Source: DASSQJ01 sp963772645
GTDB taxonomy: Bacteria > Actinomycetota > Actinomycetes > Actinomycetales > Dermatophilaceae
Direction: 5' to 3'
Length of the DNA: 64,000 nucleotides
Assembly: GCA_963772645.1 (NCBI GenBank)
Contig: CAVYYD010000014.1
Coordinates: 10,452 to 74,451, forward strand
Under the pieces are notes generated by a model that saw only the letters and a program-made list of their open reading frames with translations, was not told the origin of the DNA and ran no database searches. The translations under genes and the position numbers were made by a program. Below, piece by piece: positions 36,552 to 46,075 of this stretch; position 1 is the first letter of the stretch; each line of letters begins with the position of its first letter.

Positions 36552-37844
36552 AGGCCTCCGACTGGCGGGGGACGAGGACCTCCTCGTAGAGCAGGAGCAG
36601 CCCGGCGGCGACGGGGATCGCGAGCAGCGCCCCGACGATGCCGAGCAGGGTGCCCCCGACGAGCGCGGCGACGATGGTCACCGTCCCGGGCACCGAGACG
36701 GTCCGCTGCATGACGCGCGGGGCGATGACGTAGTTCTCGACCTGCTGGTAGACGACGTAGTAGATGAGGGCGATGAGGGCCTTCCTCGGCTCGTCGAAGA
36801 ACGCGACGACGCACGACGACCCCGGCTCCGAGGATGGCGCCGACCATCGGCACCAGTCCGAGCAGCCCGACGGCCACGGCGAGCACCGCGGCGTACGGGA
36901 TGCCGACGATGGTCATCATCAGCACGAGGACATGCACGCGTTGAGGGTGGCGATGAGGACCTGGCCGATGGCGTACGACCCGACCCGCCGCATGATCTCC
37001 TCGGAGAGGGCGAGGACGCGGGCCCGGCGGCTGGCGGGGACGACCGCGTAGGCGGCGTGCTTGACCTTGGGGAGCGAGGCGAGGAGGTAGAGGGTGAGGA
37101 CGAGGACGGTGAGCACCTGGAAGACGCCGGTGAGGATGGCCTGGCCCGCCCCGAGGATGCCGCCGAGCACCCCCTCGATGAAGCTCTGGTCGGTGAGCCG
37201 TGAGCCGAGCTCCTGCTCGAGCCTGTTGATGATGTCGTAGTGCTGGTCGAGGTCGCGGACCCAGCCGGTGCCGAGGAGGTCCTGGAGGTACTGCGGCGCC
37301 TGTCCGCGCGAGCTGGCCGCCCTGGGTGACCACCGGCGGCACGACGAGGAAGCCGATGACGGCGAAGGCCGACGATGAGCCCCGAGAAGACGAGGGCCAC
37401 GGCCGCGCCGCGGGGCATCCGGCGGGCGACGAGGCGGTCGACGACCGGGTTGAGCGCGAGGGCGAGGAAGAAGGAGACGAGGAGCAGGGTGATCGTCGTG
37501 GCGGCGCGGCCCAGGCCGGTCCAGAGCCACCAACGCGAGCAGCGCCCCGCGTCGCCCCGAAGAACCCGAGGTAGAACGGGCTGTGCCGGTTCAGCGGCTG
37601 GCCGACGGCGCCGAAGAGCCCGGCGGGGCTGCCCGGGGGCGTCGGCTCGACGGGCACGCTGCCCGCGCCGTCGCCGGTGGGCGGCCGGCTCGCCGAGGAC
37701 TGCGGGGCCGGTTGGGGCGCGACCATGGCCGGCGGCAGGGAGGTGGCGTCGATGCGGTTGCTCCTCGAGCAGCGCGGCACGCTGCCGGCGGCGGTAGTCA
37801 CCCCACCGCTCGACCTGGCCCCACAGCGTCGACACCCGCACCAC
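36550..37844 (-). pseudogene. AI-2E-family permease, several indels
   Basis: Membrane transporter of the AI-2E/PerM family (about 430 residues with ~7-8 helices), substrate uncertain. N-terminus VRVSTLWGQVERWGDYRRR, then a Pro-rich segment with HSPFYLGFFGA, the central YLQDLLGTGWVRDLDQHYDI and LIATLNACM regions, and the C-terminal family motif TIVAALVGGTLLGIVGALLA and PVAAGLLLLYEEVL. The frame changes at least near 37,755, 37,535, 37,375, 37,305, 36,930 and 36,800-36,830. GTG 37,844 follows GGAGGTGC. Most likely an intact gene hidden by sequence errors. Confidence 0.7.
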
Positions 37845-37961
37845 GCACCTCCGGTGTACACCCTAGTGGCGCGCGCCGGTCAGTCCGGTGTGGCTCGCGG
37901 CATCTGTCGGGGTGAGGGCCGTGTCTGCCGGGGTGGCCGGTCCCTCGGGGCCGCCGCCGGG

Positions 37962-39302
37962 TCAGGAGTCCCGGAAGCGGTTGATCTCGGCCTCGAACCG
38001 GGCGCGCTTGTCCGGGTCGCTGACGCCGAGCCCCTGCTCCGGGGAGAGAGTGAGCACGCCCACCTTGCCCTGGTGCGCGTTGCGGTGGACGTCGAGGGCG
38101 GCCTGGCCGACCTCCTCCAAGGAGTAGGTCTTGGACAGGGTCGGGTGGACGATGCCGCGGTCGATGAGGTCGTTGGCCTCCCACGCCTCCCGGTAGTTCG
38201 CGAAGTGGCTGGAGACGATCCGCTTGAGGTTCATCCACAGGTAGCGGTTGTCGTACTCGTGCATGTACCCGGAGGTGGACGCACAGGTGACGATGGTGCC
38301 GCCCTTGCGGGCGACGTAGACGCTGGCGCCGAAGGTCTCGCGTCCGGGGTGCTCGAAGACGATGTCGACGTCGTGGCCACCGGTGAGCTCGCGGATCCGC
38401 TTGCCGAGCCGCTGCCACTCCTTGGGGTCCTGCGCGGTCCCCTCGTCGTTCCAGAACCGGTAGCCCTCGGCGTTGCGGTCGATGATCAGCTCGGCCCCCA
38501 TGGCGCGGCAGATGGCCGCCTTCTCGGGGGAGGAGACGACACAGACCGGGGTGGCACCGCCGGCGAGCGCCATCTGCGTCGCGTACGAGCCGAGCCCACC
38601 GCTGGCCCCCCAGACCAGGACCCGGTCGCCGAGCTTCATCTGGGCGCCGTTCTTGCTGACCAGCTGCCGGTAGGCGGTGGAGTTGACCAGGCCCGGCGAG
38701 GCGGCCTCCTCCCAGGACAGGTGGGCCGGCTTGGGCATCAGCTGGTTGGCCTTGACCACGGCCAGCTCGGCGAGCCCGCCGAAGTTCGTCTCGAACCCCC
38801 AGATGCGCTGCTGCGGGTCCATCATCGTGTCGTCGTGCCCCTCGGCGTCCTCGAGCTCGACCGAGAGGCAGTGCGCGACGACCTCGGTGCCCGGGCGCCA
38901 CTTCGTGACCCCCGGGCCGACCCGGAGGATGACGCCCGCCAGGTCTGAGCCCACGACGTGGTAGGGCAGGTCGTGCCGCTTGGCGTACACCGAGGTGCGG
39001 CCGTAGCGCTCGAGGAACCCGAAGGTGGGGACCGGCTCGAAGATCGAGGTCCACACGGTGTTGTAGTTGATGGCGCTGGCCATGACCGCGACGAGCGCCT
39101 CCCCGGGGGCGAGCTCGGGCACCGGGACCTCGTCGATGTGCAGCGAGCGGCGCGGGTCCTTCTCCGGGGTCGACATCCCCTCGAACATGCCGACCTCGTC
39201 CTTGTGCACGGTGGCCCCCCGGTAGCTCGCCGGAACCTCGAGCGCGGAGTAGGTCGCCTCGCTGCGGTCTCCGGAGAGGATGGCCTGCCGGATCTGCTCC
39301 AT
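37962..39302 (-). CDS. ccr: crotonyl-CoA carboxylase/reductase
   Basis: NADPH-dependent reductive carboxylation of crotonyl-CoA to (2S)-ethylmalonyl-CoA, the key reaction of the ethylmalonyl-CoA pathway. 446 residues of the MDR superfamily, the family length. Ccr signature segments: VPVPELAPGEALVAVMASAI followed by NYNTVWTSIFEPVPTF, DLPYHVVGSDLAGVILRVG, GFETNFGGLAELA and VSSHFANYREAWEAN. The Asn (INYN), Phe-Glu (GFETNFGG) and His (SSHFAN) correspond to residues reported to form the CO2 pocket of Ccr and separate it from plain enoyl reductases. The NADPH loop is VWGASGGLGSYATQMA. ATG 39,302 follows GAAGGAG. Confidence 0.95.
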   Translation of the reverse strand: MEQIRQAILSGDRSEATYSALEVPASYRGATVHKDEVGMFEGMSTPEKDPRRSLHIDEVPVPELAPGEALVAVMASAINYNTVWTSIFEPVPTFGFLERYGRTSVYAKRHDLPYHVVGSDLAGVILRVGPGVTKWRPGTEVVAHCLSVELEDAEGHDDTMMDPQQRIWGFETNFGGLAELAVVKANQLMPKPAHLSWEEAASPGLVNSTAYRQLVSKNGAQMKLGDRVLVWGASGGLGSYATQMALAGGATPVCVVSSPEKAAICRAMGAELIIDRNAEGYRFWNDEGTAQDPKEWQRLGKRIRELTGGHDVDIVFEHPGRETFGASVYVARKGGTIVTCASTSGYMHEYDNRYLWMNLKRIVSSHFANYREAWEANDLIDRGIVHPTLSKTYSLEEVGQAALDVHRNAHQGKVGVLTLSPEQGLGVSDPDKRARFEAEINRFRDS

Positions 39303-39452
39303 GCGGTCGTGCTCCTTCGCGGGGGGTCGGGGGCGTTCCGGGTGAACCTACTGTCCGGTCCTGGGACGCGCCACGGCCTGAGACGGCAGTCACGACGTGA
39401 TCCGGCTCACGGGCCGGACCCGTGGGCCGGCCCGGGTGCGCGGCCCCCGTAC

Positions 39453-39458
39453 TACCGT
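39453..39458 (+). promoter_or_regulatory. leaderless -10 element of the large membrane protein gene
   Basis: TACCGT lies 7 nt before GTG 39,466 without a ribosome site between. Confidence 0.45.
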
Positions 39459-39465
39459 TCCGGGC

Positions 39466-41577
39466 GTGGCCCACCCGACCCCCGCACGCCGATGCCCGGC
39501 GGCCGCGCGCGCCCTCCTCGCCGCGCTCGCCGGGGGGATGCTCCTCCTCGGCGCGGCCGGCCCTGCGCCGGCCGCCGCGGGTCCAGGGGCGGGTCCCGCG
39601 GTGGCTCCGGCCGAGGACCCGGTGGACGCGGTCGTGCTCATCGGGGCGCCGGGGCTGGCCTGGAGCGACATCGACCCCGCGACGACGCCGGTGCTGCACG
39701 CCATCGCGGAGGAGGGGCTCGTCGGGTCGATGACGGTGCGGTCGGTCCGCACCCGCTCGTGCGCGGTCGACGGCTGGCTCACCCTCTCCGCGGGCCGGCG
39801 CGCGGCCGACCTCCCCGGCCCCTGCCGCGACCCCCTGCCGGTCGGCGCGGACGGCGTGGTGCCGCGGTGGTCGGACTACACCGAGGCGGCGGGCCGCGAC
39901 CCCTACGACGCCCAGCCCGGCACGCTCGGCTCCTCGCTCGCCGCAGCCGGGAGGTGTGCCGCGTCGGTCGGACCGGGCGCGGCGATCGCCGTCGCCGACC
40001 GCGCCGGGCGGGTCGAGCACCACGCCGCCCGCCTCCCGGCCCCCCCGGCGTGCCCGGTGCTCGTCGTCGACGGCGGCACGCTGCCCGCCGGACCGCCGGC
40101 GCGCGCCGGCGCCCTCCGGGAGCTCGACGCCCTCGTCGACCGCGTGGTGCGCTCGGCCGGACCGAACACCCGCGTGCTCGTCGCCGGAGTCGGTGACGGC
40201 GACTCGCCGGTCCGGCCGCGGGCCGTCCTGATGACCGCGCCACGGCCGGGCGTCCTCCTCTCACCCTCGACCCGGCAGCCCGGCCTGGTCCAGCTCCAGG
40301 ACCTCACGGCGTTCCTCGTCGACCGCTTCGGCACCCCGGTGCCGGGCCTGACCGGCCGCCCGCTGGAGTGGGAGTACTCCCCGGTGGGCGCCGCCGCCGG
40401 GCCGCGGCTCGCGGACCGGGTCGGCCTCGAGCGGCAGGCGGCGACGATGCGAGCCGTCGCACCGCAGGTCACCGGCTGGCTGGCCGCGCTGGTCACCGCC
40501 TGGGCACTCGCGGCGGCCGGGCTGCGCTGGCGACGCCGTGGGTGGCCGGCCCGGCTCCGGGTGGGCGGGGTCGTGATCGCCGCGGTGCCGGTCTCGACCT
40601 TCCTCGCCAACCTCCTGCCGTGGGAGCGGCTGGCGGCGCCGGGGTGGGCGTTCGCCGGCTCGCTGGCCCTGGCCACCGCGGTGGTCGCCGGGGTCGCGCT
40701 CGCCGTCGGACGGCGGGTCGAGCTCGGCGCGCTGCGGGCCGTCGCCCTGGTCACGGTGCTCGTCCTCGGCGGTGACGTCGTCACCGGCTCGACGCTCCAG
40801 CTGGCGTCGGTCTTCGGGCAGAACCCCACCGTCGGCGGCCGCTTCTACGGGCTCGGGAACACCAGCTTCGCCCTCTACGGCCTCGCCGTCCTCGTGCTCG
40901 TGCAGTGGGTCGCCACGAGCGCGCGCGGGGGCCGTTGGCGGCTCCCGGTCGGGGCGCTCGTCCTCCTCGCCGCACTCGCGCTGGAGGCCCACCCCTCGTT
41001 CGGCGCCGACTTCGGCGGCCCACCGGGACTGCTCCTCGGTGGGCTCGTCGTCCTCGCCGCCGAGGCCGGACTCCGGCTCACGCCGGTGCGGGTGGCCCTC
41101 GCCCTCGTGCTCGCGGCGGCGCTCACCACCGGTGTGGCCGTTGCTGACTGGCTGCGCCCCCCGCAGGCTCGCACCCACCTCGGCGAGTTCGTCCAGACCG
41201 TGCTCGACGGCGGCGCCGGCGAGGTCGTCACCCGCAAGCTGGCCCAGAACCTGGACAACCTCGCGTCCCCGCCGCTGCTCGCGATCGCGGTGGCGACGGT
41301 GGTCCTCACCGCCGTGCTGGCCCGCTCCGGGTGGCGGCCCACTGCCGCGGGCACCATCGTCGTCCGCGGCGCGTTGGTCCTGGCGGCCGTCGGGTTCGCC
41401 GTCAACGACTCCGGGCTCGTCATCCCGGCCTACGTCGCGGTCGTCCTGGTACCCCTCCTCCTGGCCGACCGTCCCTGCGCAGGAGGTCAGGAGGTCCGAT
41501 GGCGTCCCGGTGGCGGGCCCGTCTCCCGCTCCTCCTCGTCGGCGCCGTCGCCCTCGGGGCCTACACCTGGCACCTGA
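39466..41577 (+). CDS. large membrane protein with phosphatase-like extracytoplasmic N-domain
   Basis: About 703 residues. An N-terminal signal-like helix (about 17-40) precedes an extracytoplasmic domain of ~280 residues (DAVVLIGAPGLAWSDIDPAT, TPVLHAIAEEGLVGSMTVRS) that resembles the start of alkaline-phosphatase-superfamily folds but lacks an obvious metal-site set. About ten membrane helices follow, with conserved-looking loops GGRFYGLGNTSFALYGLAVL and HPSFGADFGG. No named family; similar proteins occur in many actinobacteria. The last ~25 residues overlap the next gene by 79 nt, so the true end may be earlier if an indel is present. Confidence 0.7.
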   Translation: MAHPTPARRCPAAARALLAALAGGMLLLGAAGPAPAAAGPGAGPAVAPAEDPVDAVVLIGAPGLAWSDIDPATTPVLHAIAEEGLVGSMTVRSVRTRSCAVDGWLTLSAGRRAADLPGPCRDPLPVGADGVVPRWSDYTEAAGRDPYDAQPGTLGSSLAAAGRCAASVGPGAAIAVADRAGRVEHHAARLPAPPACPVLVVDGGTLPAGPPARAGALRELDALVDRVVRSAGPNTRVLVAGVGDGDSPVRPRAVLMTAPRPGVLLSPSTRQPGLVQLQDLTAFLVDRFGTPVPGLTGRPLEWEYSPVGAAAGPRLADRVGLERQAATMRAVAPQVTGWLAALVTAWALAAAGLRWRRRGWPARLRVGGVVIAAVPVSTFLANLLPWERLAAPGWAFAGSLALATAVVAGVALAVGRRVELGALRAVALVTVLVLGGDVVTGSTLQLASVFGQNPTVGGRFYGLGNTSFALYGLAVLVLVQWVATSARGGRWRLPVGALVLLAALALEAHPSFGADFGGPPGLLLGGLVVLAAEAGLRLTPVRVALALVLAAALTTGVAVADWLRPPQARTHLGEFVQTVLDGGAGEVVTRKLAQNLDNLASPPLLAIAVATVVLTAVLARSGWRPTAAGTIVVRGALVLAAVGFAVNDSGLVIPAYVAVVLVPLLLADRPCAGGQEVRWRPGGGPVSRSSSSAPSPSGPTPGT

Positions 41578-43238
41578 GTCGCAACGGCTGGGGCAACGTC
41601 TACTACGCCGGCATCGCCGACACCGGCGGCCACCACCTCGCGGCCGCCTTCTTCGGCGGCCTCGACCCGCTGCCGGTCGTCGCCACCGACAAGCCACCGC
41701 TCGCCCTCTGGCCGATGATGCTCTCGGTGGCCCTGCTCGGGACCACCCCGCTGGCGGTGCTCCTGCCGCAGGCGCTCGAGACGGTCGCGGCGGTGGTCCT
41801 GCTCGGCCGCACCGTCGAGCGCGTCGCCGGCCCCCGGGCGGGCGTGGTGTCCGCCCTCCTCCTGGCGGTGAGTCCGGTGACCTTCGCCCTCGCCCGCTTC
41901 GACGACCCCGACACCATGCTCGTCCTCACCTCGGTGCTCGTCGCCTACGCGGCGGTGCGGGTCGCGGCCGACGGCCGAGCGCGGTGGCTGGTCCTCCTCG
42001 GTGCCGCCCTGGGCGCGGCCTTCCTCACCAAGTGGCTCGCCGGGCTCGTCGTCCTCCCCGCGGTGTCCTGGGCCCTCTGGGCGCCCACCCGGGGTCGGCG
42101 GTGGCGGGCGGCCGGCACCACCGGGGCCGCGTTCGCCGTCGTCGGGCTGTGGTGGGTGGCGGTGCTCGCCGTCCTCGGCCCCGCCGGCCGGCCCACGGCG
42201 GACGCCTCCAGCGGCAGCCTCGTCGACCTCGTCCTGGGCTCGAACGGCGTCGCGCGGCTCTCGGGCGACGGCGGTGGCTCGGTCTCCGGGGTCCCCGGCG
42301 TCACCCGGTTGCTCACCGCCCCCTTCGCCGACCAGACGGCCTGGTTCCTGCCGGCGGCGCTCCTGGCGACGGTCCTCCTGCTCCTGGACCGGGACGCGGA
42401 TCCGGTGCGGCGGGTCGTGGTCCGGCTGCTCGGCGGCTGGCTGGTCGTCGCCGCGGTGCTCTTCAGCGCCATGGGTGGGGCGATGCACCCCTACTACACG
42501 AGCTACCTCGCGGCGCCCGCCGCCGGGCTCCTCGGGCTCGCGGCGGCCAGGGTCGGCCGGGGCTGGTCAGCCGCCCGCGGCGCGGTGCTCGTGGGCGTCG
42601 CGGGGGTCACCGGGGTGCTCGTCCTCGCGGCGACCGGCCGCGGCCTCGCCTGGCTGGCGGCGCCTGCCGCGGCCGCCTGCCTGCTCGCGGTCGGCCTCCT
42701 CCTGCGCCGACGCGCCGTCGCGGGCGCCGTGCTCGCGCTGGTCGTCGGTGTCGCCGTGCTCACCGGTCCGGCCACGACCGACTGGGTGACCGCGCACCTC
42801 ATCGTCAACGGTTCCGACCCCCGCGCCGGCTGGCACCAGGCCGGCACGACCCTGGTCCCCCCGGCGTCGCTCGTCGCCTTCCTCCACGCCCATCGCGTGG
42901 GGGAGTGGGTGGCGGCCGTGCCCCAGGCCTCGCCGGCCGCCGAGCTGCAGCTCGCCGGCCGGATGCCGGTGCTGCCGCTCGGCGGTTTCACCGGCTCGGC
43001 CACCATGCCCTCGCTGGCCCAGCTACGGTCCTTCGCGGCCAGCGGGCGGCTGCGCTACGTCGCGCTCCTCGGCCGATACCTCGCGGACCCCTCGGGGACC
43101 CCGAGGACCCTGGTGGGGCGCCCGCTGGCCACGATGGTCGACTGGGCGCGGGCCACCGGCTGCCCGCTGCGCGTCGGGGCGGTCACCCTCATCGACCTGG
43201 CCGACCGCTCCTGCCACCCACCCAGGGGGACCGGGTAG
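41499..43238 (+). CDS. GT39-like membrane glycosyltransferase (ArnT/PMT type)
   Basis: 579 residues with ~10-11 membrane helices, using a polyprenyl-phosphate sugar as donor. The first extracytoplasmic loop has NVYYAGIADTGGHHLAAAFF and GGLDPLPVVATDKPPLALWP, the position of the catalytic Asp and the DKPP motif of this family. A long C-terminal extracytoplasmic domain (from about 455) contains GWHQAGTTLVPPASLVAFLH. ATG 41,499 follows AGGAGGTCAGGAGG. It overlaps the previous gene and is probably co-transcribed; the pair may build or modify a cell-envelope glycan. Acceptor unknown. Confidence 0.85.
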   Translation: MASRWRARLPLLLVGAVALGAYTWHLSRNGWGNVYYAGIADTGGHHLAAAFFGGLDPLPVVATDKPPLALWPMMLSVALLGTTPLAVLLPQALETVAAVVLLGRTVERVAGPRAGVVSALLLAVSPVTFALARFDDPDTMLVLTSVLVAYAAVRVAADGRARWLVLLGAALGAAFLTKWLAGLVVLPAVSWALWAPTRGRRWRAAGTTGAAFAVVGLWWVAVLAVLGPAGRPTADASSGSLVDLVLGSNGVARLSGDGGGSVSGVPGVTRLLTAPFADQTAWFLPAALLATVLLLLDRDADPVRRVVVRLLGGWLVVAAVLFSAMGGAMHPYYTSYLAAPAAGLLGLAAARVGRGWSAARGAVLVGVAGVTGVLVLAATGRGLAWLAAPAAAACLLAVGLLLRRRAVAGAVLALVVGVAVLTGPATTDWVTAHLIVNGSDPRAGWHQAGTTLVPPASLVAFLHAHRVGEWVAAVPQASPAAELQLAGRMPVLPLGGFTGSATMPSLAQLRSFAASGRLRYVALLGRYLADPSGTPRTLVGRPLATMVDWARATGCPLRVGAVTLIDLADRSCHPPRGTG

Positions 43239-43239
43239 G

Positions 43240-43265
43240 GCACCCCGCCTCCGGTCAGGGGGTGC
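43240..43265. terminator. small hairpin between convergent GT39 and epimerase genes
   Basis: GCACCCC (43,240-43,246) pairs with GGGGTGC (43,259-43,265) and covers the stop codon of the reverse gene at 43,255. Confidence 0.4.
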
Positions 43266-43695
43266 TGCCGCCGGGCGCCGGCTCGACGAGCTCGACGAGG
43301 ATGCCACCGGCGTCCTTGGGGTGGATGAAGTTGACCCTCGAGTCGCTCGTGCCCCGCCGCGGGCTCTCGTAGAGCAGCCGCATCCCCCGCTCGCGGAGTG
43401 TGGTGCACACGGCGTCCAGGTCCTCCACCCGGTAGGCCAGCTGCTGGATGCCCGGACCGCTGCGCTCGAGGAACCTGGCGATCGTCGACTCCTGCGAGAG
43501 CGGGGCGAGGAGCTGGATGCACGAGCCGGAGCCGCCGACCCCCATCATCGCCTCGCGGACACCCTGCTCCTCGTTGGTCTCCTCGTGCAGCAGCCGCATC
43601 CCGTAGGTGCGCTCGTAGAAGCCGACCGCCTCGTCGAGGTCGCGGACGGCGACGCCGACATGGTCGATGGCCGTGAACAGGTCGCTGGCGCTCAT
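43255..43695 (-). CDS. mce: methylmalonyl-CoA epimerase
   Basis: Interconverts (2S)- and (2R)-methylmalonyl-CoA; homologues also epimerise ethylmalonyl-CoA, which the mutase at 24,743 requires. 146 residues of the glyoxalase/VOC fold with paired modules: FTAIDHVGVAVRDLDEAVGFY, then PGIQQLAYRVEDLDAVCTTL, HPKDAGGILVELVE. The metal ligands expected for the family (His in AIDHVGVAV, His/Gln of QQLAY, Glu of LVELVE) are at the right places; QQLAY replaces the more common HHIAY. Start ATG 43,695 is supported by TACGCT exactly 7 nt upstream (leaderless). Convergent with the GT39 gene. Confidence 0.92.
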   Translation of the reverse strand: MSASDLFTAIDHVGVAVRDLDEAVGFYERTYGMRLLHEETNEEQGVREAMMGVGGSGSCIQLLAPLSQESTIARFLERSGPGIQQLAYRVEDLDAVCTTLRERGMRLLYESPRRGTSDSRVNFIHPKDAGGILVELVEPAPGGSTP

Positions 43696-43702
43696 GGGCA
43701 TC

Positions 43703-43708
43703 AGCGTA
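43703..43708 (-). promoter_or_regulatory. leaderless -10 element of the epimerase gene
   Basis: TACGCT on the minus strand, 7 nt before ATG 43,695. This favours ATG 43,695 over an in-frame ATG two codons upstream, which would leave only 1 nt. Confidence 0.5.
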
Positions 43709-43851
43709 GGGCGGGCGGGGCGGCCCGGACCGGGCCCGGGTGACGGGTGCCACGGAGATGGCCCCGCCAGCCCGATGCCCGGGCACCGCTCGGGAGCGCC
43801 CTCGTGGTGAGCGTCACGGGAGGCCGGGGTGGCACGGGCGGCCCCCGCGAC

Positions 43852-43857
43852 TAGCAT
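43852..43857 (+). promoter_or_regulatory. -10 element upstream of the acetyl-CoA acetyltransferase gene
   Basis: TAGCAT fits TAnnnT and lies 38 nt before ATG 43,896, leaving room for a leader with GGGAGG as ribosome site. No clear -35. Confidence 0.4.
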
Positions 43858-43895
43858 CGGCAGGTACCCAACGGAACCGACCGGGAGGCCACCGC

Positions 43896-45091
<1,196 letters not shown>

Positions 45092-45095
<4 letters not shown>

Positions 45096-46054
45096 CGCTG
45101 CCCGGGCCGCGCGACGCCGACGTCCCCTCCCTCGTCTCCGACGCCCGGGAGGGGAACGCGCGCGCGGTCGCCCGGCTGATCACCTGGGTGGAGGAGAGCC
45201 ATCCCCGCCTGCGGGAGGTGATGGCCGCCCTCGCCCCGCACACCGGGCGAGCGCACGTCGTCGGCCTCACCGGGCCGCCCGGTGTCGGGAAGTCGACGAC
45301 CACCGGCGCGCTCATCGCCGCGCACCGGGCTCGCGGCCACCGGGTCGGGGTCCTGGCGGTCGACCCCTCCTCGCCGTTCAGCGGTGGGGCCCTGCTCGGC
45401 GACCGGATCCGGATGACCGAGCACGCGGCCGACCCGGGGGTCTACATCCGCTCGATGGCCTCCCGCGGCCACCTGGGGGGGCTGTCCTGGGCCGCGCCAC
45501 AGGCCGTGCGGGTCCTCGACGCCGCCGGCTGCGACGTCGTGTTCCTCGAGACGGTCGGGGTGGGGCAGTCCGAGGTCGAGGTGGCCGGGACCGCGGACAC
45601 GACGGTCGTCCTGCTCGCCCCCGGGATGGGCGACGGCGTGCAGGCGGCCAAGGCCGGCATCCTGGAGGTGGCCGACGTCCTCGCCGTCAACAAGGCCGAC
45701 CGCGAGGGGGCCGAGCGCACCGTGCGCGACCTGCGGCACATGGTCGCCCTGGCCGCGACCGGGCCGGGGCGGTGGCGCCCGCGGGTGCTGCGCACCGTCG
45801 CCACCGACGGCACCGGCATCGAGGACCTGCTCGCCGCGGTCGAGGAGCACCGTGAGCACCTCGGTACCGACGGGTTGCGGGACCGGCGGACCCGGCGCGC
45901 CGAGCGTGAGGTCGAGGGCCTGGCCCTGAGGGCGGTCCGGGCCCGGGTCGCCCGCCCCGGCGGCGCCGACCTCGCGGCCCTCGCCGCCGACGTGGTCGAC
46001 GGCCGGCTCGACCCGTACGCCGCCGCCGACCGGCTCCTCGCCGACCTCCGCTGA
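45092..46054 (+). CDS. meaB: MeaB G-protein chaperone of B12-dependent mutases
   Basis: GTPase that loads and protects adenosylcobalamin in methylmalonyl- or ethylmalonyl-CoA mutase. About 320 residues. P-loop GLTGPPGVGKSTTTGALIAA, VLAVDPSSPFSGGALLGDRI (switch region), RSMASRGHLGGLSWA, VFLETVGVGQSEVEVAG and the base motif VNKADR are all in place. The start is unusual: no ATG or GTG precedes the conserved N-terminus in frame, and the best candidate is CTG 45,092, which overlaps the thiolase stop as CTGA, the same geometry as the GTGA overlaps elsewhere in this genome. A C/G base error making GTG into CTG is possible. Confidence 0.9.
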
Positions 46055-46075
46055 CCCGGTCGGCGGCCGGGTCAG
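46051..46075. terminator. hairpin containing both stop codons of meaB and the GH65 gene
   Basis: CTGACCCGG (46,051-46,059) is the exact reverse complement of CCGGGTCAG (46,067-46,075), 7-nt loop. The TGA of meaB (46,052-46,054) and the TGA of the reverse gene (46,072-46,074) lie inside the two arms. Confidence 0.6.
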
